DNA from: Arion vulgaris
Taxonomy: Eukaryota; Mollusca; Gastropoda; Stylommatophora; Arionidae
DNA: 64,000 nucleotides
Assembly: GCA_020796225.1 (NCBI GenBank)
Contig: CM036756.1
Coordinates: 49,456,363 to 49,520,362 of the forward strand
Direction: 5' to 3'
The position numbers and the translations under genes were made by a program. Below the pieces are notes generated by a model. It worked only from the letters and a program-made list of their open reading frames with translations. It was not told where the DNA came from and made no database searches. Positions 43,116 to 54,108 of this stretch are shown piece after piece. How positions within the stretch are numbered: the first letter of the stretch is position 1; every line of letters begins with the position of its first letter.

Positions 43116-43139
43116 CTATTATCAGTACTATATATATAT

Positions 43140-43770
43140 ATATAAATATACGATACTTGACATACCTAGGGAGTAATTTTTCAGCAAATTGAAGAATAAC
43201 TAACGAAATCCAAAATAGATGCAGTAAGGCAAATCCAATCATAGGGCAGATGGCACCAGCTTTGAAATGCAAACATGTAATTGTGAACACACACAAAACA
43301 GCGCGTTCTATAACACAATCTTTCTCCCAACATTATGATATTAGTGTCAAACACGGACACTGACATCAAACTATAGAAGAAAACTGGTCACAACAGAGAT
43401 GAAGTGTTCACGCAGAACGCTGTGAGTATCAAGAAGATGCCGGTGCAGAAATGATGAAGACATCACGAAAAAAAGTGGGTACAGGATCAGTACTGAATTT
43501 CATCAATAAACAACAAATTAAATGGCTCGGTCACATAAAAAGATTACCAATAGACAGTGCGCCTCAAAAATCAATGTTACTCAGATACAGTGGATACAAA
43601 GCAAAAGCTCGTCCACTCAAAAGGTGGACCACATAAAAAACAGAAGCAGTGAAAAACTATTTATGAAGTACACACAAAAACTCGTTCTAGAAATTCCATC
43701 TTACCATGACGCTCTGAGACAAAACATGATTGCAGAAAAGACGAAGAAAATATATATATGTTTTCATGGA
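43140..43770 (+). pseudogene. LINE C-terminal fragment
   Basis: TYLGSNFSAN near 43157, EIQNRCSKANPIIGQMAPAL near 43206, then frame 43451-43636 with NFINKQQIKWLGHIKRLPID and KARPLKRWTT. Same general family as 8681-10230. It lies directly against the inverted RTE. Confidence 0.7.
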
Positions 43771-43954
43771 TGTTCACATTTATTTGGTGTCATAGTTTAA
43801 TTGTAAGTTAATTGTAACTTCTACTTACCTCATCATGTAAAGACCACAACAATAATCTCATATAATATTCTCACGTGATACACAGTTAAATTAATTTTGC
43901 TACATCATTTAATTTGATATGTTTGTAACAAAAAGATAACAAATGTCTAAACCA

Positions 43955-44440
43955 TACTGCACCAAGCCATACCACACCATACCATACCATACCACACCAC
44001 ACCCTACCATACCACACGATACCACACCTTACAATACCATACCACACCATACCGTACCATATCATATCATACAATATCATATTATACAGCACCATTCCAT
44101 ACCATATCATACCATACCATATCATATCATATGATACTATATCATATCATACAACACCATACCATACCAAACGATACCATATATACCATATCATACCAAA
44201 CTATAACATACAATACCATAACATATCATACAATACCATAACATATCATACAATACCATACTATACCACACCACATCATGCTCCACAGTATCGCACCATA
44301 TGATACTATACCATACTGCACCATACCCTACTATATCATACCAAACCATACCCACCATACCATATCACACCCTACCATACCACGTCGTACCCTGCCAGGA
44401 CGTACAATATTATACCGTACCAAACCCTGCCATAGTTCAT
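43955..44440. repeat. Degenerate CCATA/CCATACC satellite
   Basis: Five-base phrases ACCAT, ATCAT, ATACC repeat with many substitutions across ~490 bp. Both strands give low-complexity open frames (PYHTIPYHT; MIWYGMIWYG), which are not genes. Confidence 0.92.
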
Positions 44441-45000
44441 AGTTCATAAGTACGGTTCCAACTTCACTGCAACGGGTCACCCCATAATTGCTCCGTTCCT
44501 GTGCCAATGAAAATCACACGAAATGCCAACAACTGTGAAATATTTCCTGTGTGAACCAATTCCAGAATGAAACAGTCGCGCACCGCCACAAAACGTAACC
44601 TGCACCGCATAAAATGCATATGGCCGTCGCTAATGTAGCAACAAAAACTGTTCATCACTTGAACTGCAATTCTTGTCGAAGGGAACATCAATCACGACAA
44701 AATCCAGCTTTCCGCACCCGCAATATAACCGCACACGGCAGACTGAGCCTGTTCGCCACAACCGTCGTCCACCACTCTCTGAACACACACAACAAACGCA
44801 CGGCCGACACAGCAAAAAGCATTCCATGTAACAGTCATAGCTCACAGCGTTGCTCAAGCACTAACTCAGTAGCTCGGCAAACGAAACCGGAAAATACCCG
44901 ACCAAACATGGCGAAAATGCGTTAGCAAAGTCGTGTTCAGAATCAAACAGTTCTGACTCTGAATGGCCCTCCGCATTCCGCCATTGCTGGCCAGATTGTT
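44441..45000. other. Unclassified GC-richer island between two satellite blocks
   Basis: About 560 bp of non-repetitive, CpG-containing DNA between the CCATA array and the 35-bp array. I see no domain in any frame, no inverted terminal repeats and no splice-bounded coding block. Confidence 0.45.
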
Positions 45001-45004
45001 TCCA

Positions 45005-45400
45005 TATTACACCCTGCCATATTACACCCTACCATACCCTACCAGACTATACTGTGCTGTACCATATCATACCCTACCACACTATACCGTGCTGTACCAT
45101 AACATACCCTATCACACTATACCGTGCTGTACCATATCATACCCTACCATACTATACCGTGCTGTACCATATCATACCCTACCACACTATACCGTGATGT
45201 ACCATATCATACCCTACCACACTATACCGTGCTGTACCATATCATACCCTACCACACTTTACCGTGAATTACCATATCATACCCTACCACACTATACCGT
45301 GCTGTACCATATCATACACTACCATACCATACCACATCACAATGCACCGTACTGTGACATACCCTACCACACCATACAATACATTACCATACCATACTCA
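45005..45400. repeat. 35-bp higher-order repeat built from CCATA-like units
   Basis: CCCTACCACACTATACCGTG with GCTGTACCATATCATA recurs every 35 bp. For example ACCATATCAT starts at 45061 and the equivalent at 45096. About eight units with few changes. It lies 90 bp upstream of the first myosin exon. Confidence 0.92.
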
Positions 45401-45492
45401 TGTTAGCCACAAGTGATGTCACTTTATAAATGTAATGGATAACAAACTCCGGTTTCTAATCATTGTTATTTGTTATTATCCTGCATTTCAAG

Positions 45493-45624
45493 TCACATTT
45501 GAATCAAGAAAGCATGGACAGACCAGCCTTAGGTGATGTAGAGGATTTATCCACTCTGGCTAAGTTAGATGAGACCATACTTTTGGAAGAGATAAAAGAG
45601 AGGTACAGACGGGACAAAATTTAT
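45493..45624 (+). CDS. Unconventional myosin (class III-like), motor exon 1 in window
   Basis: Coding exon in the frame SHLNQESMDRPALGDVEDLS ... RRDKIY. The acceptor is TTATCCTGCATTTCAAG (AG at 45491-45492) and the donor is TAT|GTAAGT at 45625. Both ends are in phase 0. VEDLSTLAKLDETILLEEIK and RYRRDKIY match the start of the myosin head (DDLATL.. LDE ..L..RY..D.IYTYVGD). Class III is suggested by this D-L-x-x-L-x-x-L-D-E form, in which a kinase domain would precede. No kinase exon was recognised in this window. Motor exons continue at 54756 and 58858. Myosins are actin-based ATPases; class III acts in sensory cell protrusions. Confidence 0.88.
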
Positions 45625-45639
45625 GTAAGTTACCGGTCT

Positions 45640-46550
45640 TCTCTCCCTTCTTTTTTTCCGTTCTCGAATGTTTCTGTACTTTTCTTCATTAACGTTATCC
45701 TCCCTTCATTATGTTTATTACCTGTTGTATGCAGGGCTGTACATTTTGCTGATCGCCGATATCAAATTTATGTCATTTATTTTCCGGTTGAGTGTTTCGA
45801 CCATTCTTCTGCTATTTATTGGAATACAAACTCGTCCTTGTCTTCCCCTGTAGGTTTATGTCTAATGTATGACTGACTGAAGTTTTTTTTTTTTCGAGGG
45901 CCCGTCTTTTCACCTTGACTGCCTTTCCTTCTTTAACTATATAAAAATTGATAGTGATATCGATGTTATCGAAAAGAATGCCACTGGCACGTTTCTGATT
46001 ACCTAACGCGAAGTATGCGCACGAGACACCACTTATAATGCGTTTCAAAAAGGTCGGTCAACGATTGACCTCAAATATCTCAAATTCGTTGCATTGATGA
46101 ATATGATTTTTTGCATGTGGTGTTGTATTTCCAATGTTCCAAAGATTTTTTAAAATAAAATTCAGTGTTGCCGGTAGCGTACTTTTCTTGCAACCGTTAA
46201 TTACTTTGATCTTTTCTAACGTGGTAATTATTTGGTGCTGAAAGAAAATATGTTACCGCAAATTAAGGAATTCACAAATTTTCGGCATAGGCGTATATAT
46301 ACAATTCGAATTTTGGAGGATCAAATAACGGCTATTATATAAAACATATAAGGTGTTTACTCAATTATTCTGAGTTTGATGAGTCTAACATATTGATGAC
46401 TATTCTGGACTGCACGAACGATAGTCCATCTTTTTCTCAATAGTCATTTTCCACCTTTAAGATATGCTCTTCATATTTATACCAATAATCTCTGCCTATC
46501 TTTGACAGGGCGGCATATGTTAGTTCTTTCAGATTGCTTAAAGTGGACCA
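45640..46550. other. Myosin intron, no feature recognised
   Basis: Left part of the 9.1 kb intron, without visible TE landmarks. Open frames 45463-45876 and 45668-45853 mix exon and intron and are not separate genes. Confidence 0.5.
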
Positions 46551-46554
46551 TACA

Positions 46555-47062
46555 GGCCAATTACTTCCAGTATAAGAATGGAGGTTGATGCCGTTACTGC
46601 TGCCCTCCATTGGCTCTCTGGGACTCAATTTACTGGGGTCGTTGTTGTATCTGACTCTCAGTCGATGCTTCTCAAGATCCAAAAGGGCAAGTTTCGGTAT
46701 GAGTGGATGTCGTCTATAGAAGCTTCTAACCTACAGGCTCTTACGCGGATCTACTTCCTGGCATGCGGGTTTTTGCGGCAATGGGAGAACGGTCCGGCTT
46801 TCATCATTAGCGTCGATTTTTGTGGAGTTGAAGATGGATAAGGGAGATGTTCTTCGGTCTCTTCGCCACTGCCTGTAGGGTGAAGACAGTAAAATATAAG
46901 TTGAATCGAACCAGCGATTTAAGCAGTCTGGATTTAGCCGTTGTACAAGTCGAACCTGAGTGTCAGAGTGAGTAGTGTGTTTAATCAGCAAGCCACGGAA
47001 AACATCAATATGCACACTCTTCAATATCTGTTGTTTAGTAACCAATAACCAATATTGCTTAG
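46555..47062 (+). pseudogene. I/Nimb LINE RNase H and 3' end fragment
   Basis: MEVDAVTAALHWLSGTQFTG, VVVSDSQSMLLKIQKGKFRY and WMSSIEASNLQALTRIY are from RNase H. Further on the FNQQATENINMHTLQYLL-like end and the AGTAACCAATAACCAATA tail at 47037-47054 follow. The GHAG...NERAD part is damaged. 5'-truncated. Confidence 0.85.
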
Positions 47063-47272
47063 TTTGAAAGTTTTATTTTCAGCTGGTACCTGTCCTTTAA
47101 CTTTGTCCCAAAACGAGTTCATTTGTGTTGAAGTGTGCATGATAGGTAGCAGTCTCACATACATATGTCCATGTTGTTGAATCAATGTGCCTTTTTTTTT
47201 GAAAATCCTGGTCTTTTGTGATTTTTTAAACAATGGATAGTAATTCAGGCATCATAAACATCTCGTTAAATA

Positions 47273-47924
47273 CAGTGTTCAAGATAAAAACAGCCTCGTC
47301 GTTAAGGAAGCATCGTCGTCAAGGAAGCTAATTTGGCATATGTTTATGAAAATGAGAAGGTTCAGTTATGACGTAGAATAGGTCAAGGCTGTGTAAAGAC
47401 ACAGCCAACTATAAACGTATGGGCCTTCGGACTCAGGTAAGAATATTGGGAAATCAGACCACAACTACACCACGTGACCTCGCATTCCAGTATTGGTGTA
47501 TATAGGCGAATTCATTTCAAAATCAACACAAAATGCTAAATCGAAGTTATATTATCCAACAAGTCAAGTTTAACAATAAGGAATATCAATATTATGACTA
47601 TTTTTCATCAATAAATCAATAAATAACCATAGACTCACAGAATTGAGTAAAATTGCAAAAAAGCTTGCAGTGTTCTATCAAATATCTGTAATTTCCAGCC
47701 CCCTTTTGTGATCTAGGTCAGGGAATCCCTGGTAAGTTGTCTGGCCTAGTTATCTAGAGTTGGCTGTGGTAAAGGTGTGTAATTGTAGTGCGGGAAGGGG
47801 CGATTCACAAATGTGACGTAGGCCGAGCTAGTCAGAACAGGTTTAAATAGTAAATAGACACAACGCAATAAGTAACTAGCAACTTTGATTTGTCACTCGG
47901 GCCGCTTTCATCTTGAACACCCTG
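47273..47924. mobile_element. 652-bp TIR element with TA target sites
   Basis: CAGTGTTCAAGATAAAAAC at the left and GCTTTCATCTTGAACACCCTG-type sequence at the right (core TCTTGAACACCCTG) are inverted repeats of ~24 bp. TA flanks both ends (47271-47272; 47925-47926). No transposase frame. It is the longer relative of the 77-bp hairpin at 8081-8157. Confidence 0.85.
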
Positions 47925-48171
47925 TAGAATGTTTTCCTTTCTGAGCTAAATTTTTATAGCATCTATTGTACTTGATGATGTCGGTATTTTGTCTTCTTCT
48001 GTCACAGTGTTGAGATATGATTTGTCCATTATCATACCCATTGTATTACAAATCTAGAATAGCGCAAGTATTGGGACACACCTAGGTACCTATGTCTTGA
48101 AATACACAATCAGTAAACGGTAACTGAACACACCGGAAGGATCAATGTACATTTTTTAAAGCGCTATAATA

Positions 48172-48195
48172 ATAATAATAATAATAATAATAATC
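48172..48195. repeat. (AAT)n microsatellite
   Basis: ATAATAATAATAATAATAAT run before the LINE fragment. Confidence 0.9.
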
Positions 48196-48655
48196 TTGTC
48201 TCCGCAAGATTATGAACATCAGGTGGTACGACAAGATAACCAACTGTGAAGTACTACAACGTGCAAATCTGCCTTCCATCATGGGCATGCTCAGCAGTAG
48301 ACGACTAAGATGGTTGGGACATGTGAGAAGAATGGAAACTTATCGCATACCAAAACAAATGTTGTTCTGTGAACTTTCGGAGGAAGAGGCACCAGGGCAG
48401 ACTACTGCTCAGATATAAAGATGTCTGCAAAACCTCAATGAAAACTTTTCTATAGATCCCAGCACATGGGAGGGACTAGCTGATGACAGAGTTGTGTGGA
48501 AAGCCAAATTACGGAAGGGCGCAGAGTCTTTTGAGAAGAGACTTATGTACGAGCTGAACAACAAGAGAGAAAAGCGAAAACTCAGAAGTTGTCACAGTAA
48601 AACACTTGCCTATTGACTGTCTGTAAAGATGAAAAGGGCCATATATAATAATAAT
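48196..48655 (+). pseudogene. RTE-3 LINE C-terminal fragment
   Basis: MNIRWYDKITNCEVLQRANL, SSRRLRWLGHVRRMETYRIP, KQMLFCELS (48212-48418), then after a stop NENFSIDPSTWEGLADDRVV and AKLRKGAESFEKRLMYELNN. This is a distinctive LINE C-terminus. The minus-strand insert at 49879-50518 encodes the same block, so both are one family in opposite orientations. It ends in (ATA)n at 48645-48661. Confidence 0.82.
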
Positions 48656-48710
48656 AATAATTACTCTCGTACCGTTATACGTTTCAGTTTCAGTTTGGAA
48701 TATCTTCATT

Positions 48711-49837
48711 TCACTCCGGACATGTCCATAGGTGCTCCGATCTCCTTCGCAATATCTCCATCAGCGTCCAGCGACTGACCGTACCAGTTCTATTTTGATT
48801 GATGAGCCTACTCGTATACCTGTTGTACCGTTCTTTTCTTGCCACACCAATCTTCAAACCCAGTTCTCGCAATCTAGTAGTTGACGTGGATTGGTTTAGA
48901 TGAAGGTCTTCTCTGCGGCCACGCTCTATGAGGGCGTTCCCGATGTCAGCTCTGTCCATTGGCTGACCCTCTGATATAGCGGCAGAGCCAGCCAGTCTGT
49001 CTGCTCTCTCATTGCCAACGAAACCCATGTGCGCCGGAACAAAGACAAGTGTAATTCTGCAAATTGTTGACGCCTGCAGTGATTCAGTCCATTGCCTGCG
49101 CACCGAACCGGCCTCCACCTTTCGGATCATACTCAATGAGTCACTCAGAATGCACGCATGAGTGTAGTTTTGTGACTCTAATCAGAGTAGTGCATTGGTA
49201 CCGCCAGTACCTCCATTGTCATGCTGCTTGTTGTCATACTAAATGCACCACTGGCTTAATTGACCATTCTGCCACATGAGCTTGCAGAGAAGGCCCATGC
49301 AGACTTTTCGTGACGAACTACCGATCCATCCGTGTAAATCACGACGTCGTCTGCATTGCAGTTTTCATCGATAATGGCTTTGACGTCTGCATTCAACGCT
49401 ACGGGATTTCATTCTCTGCAACCTTTGTCAAATTTAATGATGGTTGAAAAAGTGTTCCAGTATATTGGAGGCATCGGTATCCATTCTTCCCCATGGTCAA
49501 TATTATTGAGCCCGCATACCAGCTGAACAGTATCTGCGGCACGGCCAACCCATGACTTGCCCCGCTTTAGCCGATTTCCACCACTGGTGCTGAGCTGTTC
49601 ATGCAATGGGTGATCCTTTTTGGCACTTATTTTGAGATAGGCACGTGCTCTAGCTATCTTGAGTCTATACTCCATGGTCGGAAAATCCAGGAGAAACCTC
49701 ATCGTCACACAGGGTGTATCCCTTGTACAACCGAGGATGATGCGCATAGCTTCGTTCTGTATTCTCTCCAGTCTTTCGATTTGTGTTTTGCTGACAGTGA
49801 GGGTGGCCATTGCATATTCAATGGTGGAGAGGACCAA
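48711..49837 (-). pseudogene. I-type LINE connection and RNase H
   Basis: 49409-49837 carries KTQIERLERIQNEAMRIILG CTRDTPCVTMRFLL-type sequence and RARAYLKISAKKDHPLHEQL. Between 49410 and 49136 the YTDGS and MEV regions are frameshifted. 48711-49136 carries ICRITLVFVPAHMGFVGNER ADRLAGS and ends RRSEHLWTCPE, close to the family's CPEC end. Confidence 0.85.
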
Positions 49838-49878
49838 TGTCTGATACAGGATGACACGCAGTCGTTGTTCGATGTTTA

Positions 49879-50518
49879 ATAATAATGTTCGTCAATCAAA
49901 TATGATTATAACCACATAGTTGCTTCATCCAACAAACAAAATGTAATATCAGTCAGTGGACACGTAGGTGACTTGTCAGTCCGATGCGTGCCTTGAAGAG
50001 TAGTGGACAGTGTGGGCATGCGATTGTTGCTACAGTCTGGGACTCGTGTGCACTGGCCTTTCTCTTTTTTCTACGCAGTACTGATGCTGCTTGACGTGCT
50101 GCCTCACAGGATTTTGCACCCTTTCGTAGGAGTGAACGCCAGGATGTTCGGTCCCGTGCAGCTTTTCCCAGGTATCAATCTTGATTTCGAAGGATTTTAG
50201 AGAGGACTTGAGCGTGTCTTTGAATCTCTTTTTTTGGCCCCCTCGGGAGCGTTTGCCACTCGACATTTCACTGTAGAATAATATCTTTGGCATCCTGTGA
50301 TCAGGCATGCGGACGAGATGTCCCTCCCAGCGAAGTTGGTGTTTCATAAGTATGGTGTTAATACTGGGAATACCAGCTCTATCAAGAACAGTGGTATCTG
50401 GGATCTTGTCTTGCCACTTGATTTTCAGCAGCTTTCTTAGACAATTTGTGTGAAAATGGTTCAGCTTCTTCGCATGACGGGTGTAAACAGTCCATGTCTC
50501 ACTGGCATATAGCAGTAC
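49879..50518 (-). mobile_element. RTE-3 LINE fragment nested in I-type LINE
   Basis: TGTTTA lies on both sides (49873-49878; 50519-50524). In sense, 50347-50030 reads HQLRWEGHLVRMPDHRMPKI, SGKRSRGGQKKRFKDTLKSS and KIDTWEKLHGTEHPG, the C-terminus of an RTE-like protein. It splits the host LINE between its RT (ending VMAAVNST) and its connection region (starting with the INIEQRLRVILY-like segment). Confidence 0.85.
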
Positions 50519-51418
50519 TGTTTACAGCCGCCATGACTCTCATTGCCGCCAAACCTTTGCGTGCCTTGACAATGACATACTCAACATGTTCCCGGAAACA
50601 CAGGCTGCGGTCAAATGTCACACCGAAATATTTCATCGATTTATCTATGGGCAAAACAATACCGCGAAGTTTCACACTAGGCGTACATGCGTTAACAGTG
50701 TGATTATTGAGTGAGAACCATGTCACTGCTGCTTTGGTAGGGTTGACTAGTGCACCTGAGACATCACACCAGTCTGTGATGCGGTCGAGTTCCCTCTGTA
50801 CCTCACCGGCAATTGCATCCCTGTCTTTCCCTTGTCTATACACGAGGATGTCATCAGCAAATGACAGAGTTCTACCTATGCCATCGAGTTGTTGTTCTGT
50901 GATTGACACCGTGTATATATTGAATAAGACAGGGAAAGAGGAGAGCCCTGTGGCAATCCGGAATGTACAGTCACCGGTTCAGAAAACCAACCATCACATC
51001 GCAGTACAACCTTCCTTTTAAACGGCGCAGCAGCTATCCATCGGATGTATAGAGGATGCACCTGGAGTTTGATGAGCCGGTGCATAAGATAAGCATAGGG
51101 CACTCTGTTGTATGCGTCTTCCAAGTCCACCATTGCTGCACATGTTTCAATACCTGCATGGAAACCCTCGAAGACATCATTTGCGAAGACCGCAGCGTTG
51201 CACCATGTTTCTTTCCCAGATCTGTAACCTCCAAGAGTTGGTGGGAAGATATGACGACTTTCGAGGTCCCATGCCAGTCGACGTGCCACGATTTTCTCAA
51301 GAAGCTTGCCTGTCGTGTTTTGCAATGAAATGATTCTGTAGCCGGCTATCTGAGTGTGATCTTTGTTGGGCTTCGGCAATGGTAGTAGGTAGCTATGAAG
51401 CCACTCCGCCCTGATCAC
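50499..51418 (-). pseudogene. I-type LINE reverse transcriptase
   Basis: 51418-50876: HSYLLPLPKPNKDHTQIAGY, LLEKIVARRLAWDL, LGGYRSGKETW, MVDLEDAYNRVPY (motif A Asp) and SGLPQGSPLS. 50909-50525: GIGRTLSFADDILVYRQGKD with the catalytic FADD, then DVSGALVNPTKAAVTWFSLN. Joined by a one-base shift near 50900. It is close to intact. Confidence 0.88.
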
Positions 51419-51767
51419 ACCGTCTTGGATGCTGACGTTGAATTCGTTTACCAGTCCCTCGATGTCGTCTTTTGATAAATCAGTAATATCATTGTATCGA
51501 ATGCCATCAGGCCCTGGCGCAGTGCTTCTAGAGGTTTACAGTGTTGTCCTGATGACCTCCGCAGTTATACATATCTCTTCATCCAACACAACAGCGCTGC
51601 AAAGCTCTTCTACGGCCCCCTGAGTCATGAGTCTTTCTGCCTCGTTATTGTGGTCTGTCTGCTGTATGTAGCGTTGGAGGAGAGCTGTACCTTATTTTCG
51701 TCTGGCTTCTGCCAGGCCGAGTCAGTGCTTTGGAAATCCTGGATGCATTTACGTCTTGCAGTACCAT

Positions 51768-52250
51768 TCATGCGCTGGTGGAATCTCCAGAACGTCGACA
51801 GTGACTTCTCAGCGCACAGCCCACTGCAGAATTCATCCCATGTGACACTCTTAGCCAGATTTGCACACGCTTTAAAGGACACGGTTTTCTCTTCCATGTC
51901 TTTTTCAGACCCTTGGTATGTGCAGGTGTTGTGCTAGTGGCCCTTCTGGCCTTCTGCCACAATTTAACCGCTTGCCTCTTGATCCGCCAGGCTTCATCGA
52001 CCATGTCATTCCACCATGGTGGCTGCGTCAGCTTCCTCTGTTTATTGCGATGTGGTCTGATTTTACTGCGCATGATCTTGCTGATAGTATCACACCCTGC
52101 TGTGTCATACTGAAAACTGTGCGCACGTATTTTTGGCTCCCACGTTCTGCGTTTTTCGACCAGGATCAAGCATGGACAGTGATCACTGTCGTGATATCCA
52201 AGCACGCTCCATTTACACAAGGGCAACAGAGTGGGAGACACTAATGACAA
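51768..52250 (-). pseudogene. I-type LINE endonuclease end and linker
   Basis: WSVLGYHDSDHCPCLI contains the SDH motif that closes an APE endonuclease. PPWWNDMVDEAWRIKRQAVK is the conserved linker before the RT. The frame continues out of phase to 51625 (TWDEFCSGLCAEKSLSTFWR, FHQRMNG). The N-terminal endonuclease is absent, replaced by RTE sequence at 52287. Confidence 0.8.
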
Positions 52251-52287
52251 ATCAATGACACTGTCAGAGTCCCCTGGTCGACTCGCT

Positions 52288-52700
52288 AGTTATACGTTAC
52301 ATAGGGCCTGCAAGTAACTTCTCCATACCGCTCTATCCTGGACAACTCGCTCAATCTCCTACATGGAACTGAGACCGATATTTCTTGCCTCTCTCAGCAA
52401 AGTTCGTTTCAGGGTCTCTTTAGGTCGACCTCTCTTTCTGGAACCCTTTGCATCCCACTTCAATGCCTGCTTTGATATTCGTTGATCATTTCTCCTGAAG
52501 GTGTGTCCAACATATCTCCATCTTCTCTTTCTTATAACAGTTGTCACTAGTGGTTGACCAGACATGTCTCTGATTTCATCACTTCTCCTGAATTCGTTCC
52601 ATTTTATATTCATTATTTTTCATGGACATCTATTTTCAAATGCATTCAACTTGCTTTCTATATCTTTAGTCATTTTTCAACTCTCACTGGCATATGTTAG
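52288..52700 (-). mobile_element. RTE LINE 3' fragment, 5'-truncated
   Basis: TTATACGTTACATAGGGCCT through GTCTCTTTAGGTCGACCTC, TTTCTTATAACAGTTGTCAC and CACTGGCATATGTTAGGAT matches 3345-3750. The coding piece 52359-52613 carries RRRWRYVGHTFRRNDQRISK. It lacks the (AAT)n tail and starts at the GTTATACG block, so its 3' end is also clipped. Confidence 0.85.
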
Positions 52701-53917
52701 GATATAGAGCGTTGCAATTCGGGATAATCAAGTAAAATTCGTGCAAGTGGTGCAATCGAAATATTTCACAAATATGAAGGGGTCATACTTCCCATTACAT
52801 GGTTGACCTAGGAAATGGTAACTTTTATATACTTTACATAAAGACAATTTTAAACCATACGTTCGTTGTGGAGTAAAAAAATATCAACCTCGGGACATAA
52901 CGATCATTAGATCATATGCAAAGTTACAACAATCACGGACACGCAGTTGCAGAGATATTAATATTAACCAGCAAAAAAACATGAAGAAGAAAAGCTAACC
53001 AAGTGAGCAAGAAGATCATATTCCTGGTATTTTTCTTCTCTTCTCCTAAAAGAAATAACAAAATGAACCAACTTATATTGCACAATGATTAAACATTTTG
53101 TTTAAATGAAAAGAGAAAAGATGATGATTAAAGGTCACCAGGATATCCCCTCTTCTTAAAAAACGTCATACAGTTAGTTAGTCTTCATCTTAAGACATTA
53201 TGTTCAGAAATCATTGTCTGTAGAAGAAAGGAAGAGAATTGTTATGTTCTACATTGTACCATTACTGACATTTGAGCAGTGGACACTAACTATATAACAA
53301 TAAGACATCTAGAGGCCGTTTAATATAGCTTTACAGAAAAATGCTCACAGTCACATGTACTTCTAAAAAGACTAATCTTGATGTACTGAAAGCAATCAAA
53401 GTACAAATGAACTCTGTGATCAACTTCAGAATTCAGTCACATGTACTTCTAAAAAGACTAATCTTGATGTACTGAAAGCAATCAAGGTACAAATGAACTC
53501 TGTGATCAACTTCAGAATTGAGAAAATTCTATCCTCTGTTCGGAGTGCGTTCAAAATGTTATTTCCGTCTATTGCAGTGTCCTCTGATATTGTAACCGTG
53601 TCAAATACTATATCACTGATTCATTACTCCTGAATCATTACCCCTAAATCTTTACCCCTGCCGCGGGCGTCTCCAGGGACAAAACTGGAGATGTTTTTTT
53701 AATCCGTGTCTGTAAACTAATTGTGGCTGAGCTTATCCCCCCATCCCCCTCTTCCCTAGCCTCTCTTATCATTTTTTTCTCCTGAACTGAAAAAGCCCAC
53801 CACAAAAAGTTTCCTTAGCTATTGGTGTAAAGATCCATTTCTGTTTTGTTGACATTCAAGAGGACTAAATCCCTCATTTGTATACCTTCTATTATACCAA
53901 TATACACATTTTACTTC
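52701..53917. other. Myosin intron, no gene recognised
   Basis: Apart from the 86-bp tandem duplication at 53348-53519, I see nothing identifiable. Confidence 0.45.
53348..53519. repeat. 86-bp tandem duplication
   Basis: CAGTCACATGTACTTCTAAA to CAACTTCAGAATT occurs at 53348-53433 and again at 53434-53519, with one visible difference (AATCAAAGTA versus AATCAAGGTA). The near-identity points to a recent duplication and a likely length polymorphism. Confidence 0.95.
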
Positions 53918-54108
53918 GATGTTGAATCGATCAAGCGATTTAAGCAGTTTGGAGTTACCCGTTGTTCAAGTCGAACTGGATGCCAGAGAGGCAGAGTGAG
54001 AGGTGTGTTTAATCAGCGAGCCACAGGCACCATCAGTATGCATACTCTTCGAGCACCTATGGGTCTGCCCGGAGTGCAATGACGTCAGTTTAGTAACCAA
54101 TAACCAAT
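53918..54108 (+). mobile_element. I/Nimb LINE 3' end fragment
   Basis: GATGTTGAATCGATCAAGCG through GGTGTGTTTAATCAGCGAGC, CGGAGTGCAATGACGTCAG and AACCAATAACCAATAAC. Only the last ~190 bp, so strongly 5'-truncated. Nearly identical to 57290-57490. Confidence 0.88.

Larger units (their letters stand above)
40259..43127. mobile_element. RTE LINE with 5' inversion (twin priming)
   Basis: The 3' half is on the minus strand (40259-41544: (AAT)n tail, C-terminus, RT). The 5' half is on the plus strand (41545-43127: 5' end CTCTGCCAATGCCGG, endonuclease, linker, RT start). Both halves stop at the same point of the intact element: the plus half ends TATTATCAGTA and the minus half begins, in sense, TTATCAGTAATGACC. 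The break shares 9 bases. The element is otherwise full length apart from an endonuclease deletion near 42230. Confidence 0.92.
48690..52287 (-). mobile_element. Divergent I-type LINE, minus strand, nested insertion
   Basis: In sense: end of endonuclease (52250-51900), RT (51418-50500), interruption (50518-49879), connection (49837-49409), RNase H (49136-48711). The domain order is the same as the I/Nimb LINE at 11111-14690, but the sequence is clearly a different family. The 5' part is replaced at 52287 by an RTE fragment. Confidence 0.87.

Noticed and set aside
44441..45000. Possible promoter or first exon of the myosin gene
   Set aside because: No splice-bounded coding block, TATA-like or initiator arrangement could be supported, and the first exon in the window looks internal (it has its own acceptor).
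44963..45406. 147-residue Tyr/His/Pro/Thr-rich frame
   Set aside because: Direct translation of the 35-bp satellite. Both strands are equally open.
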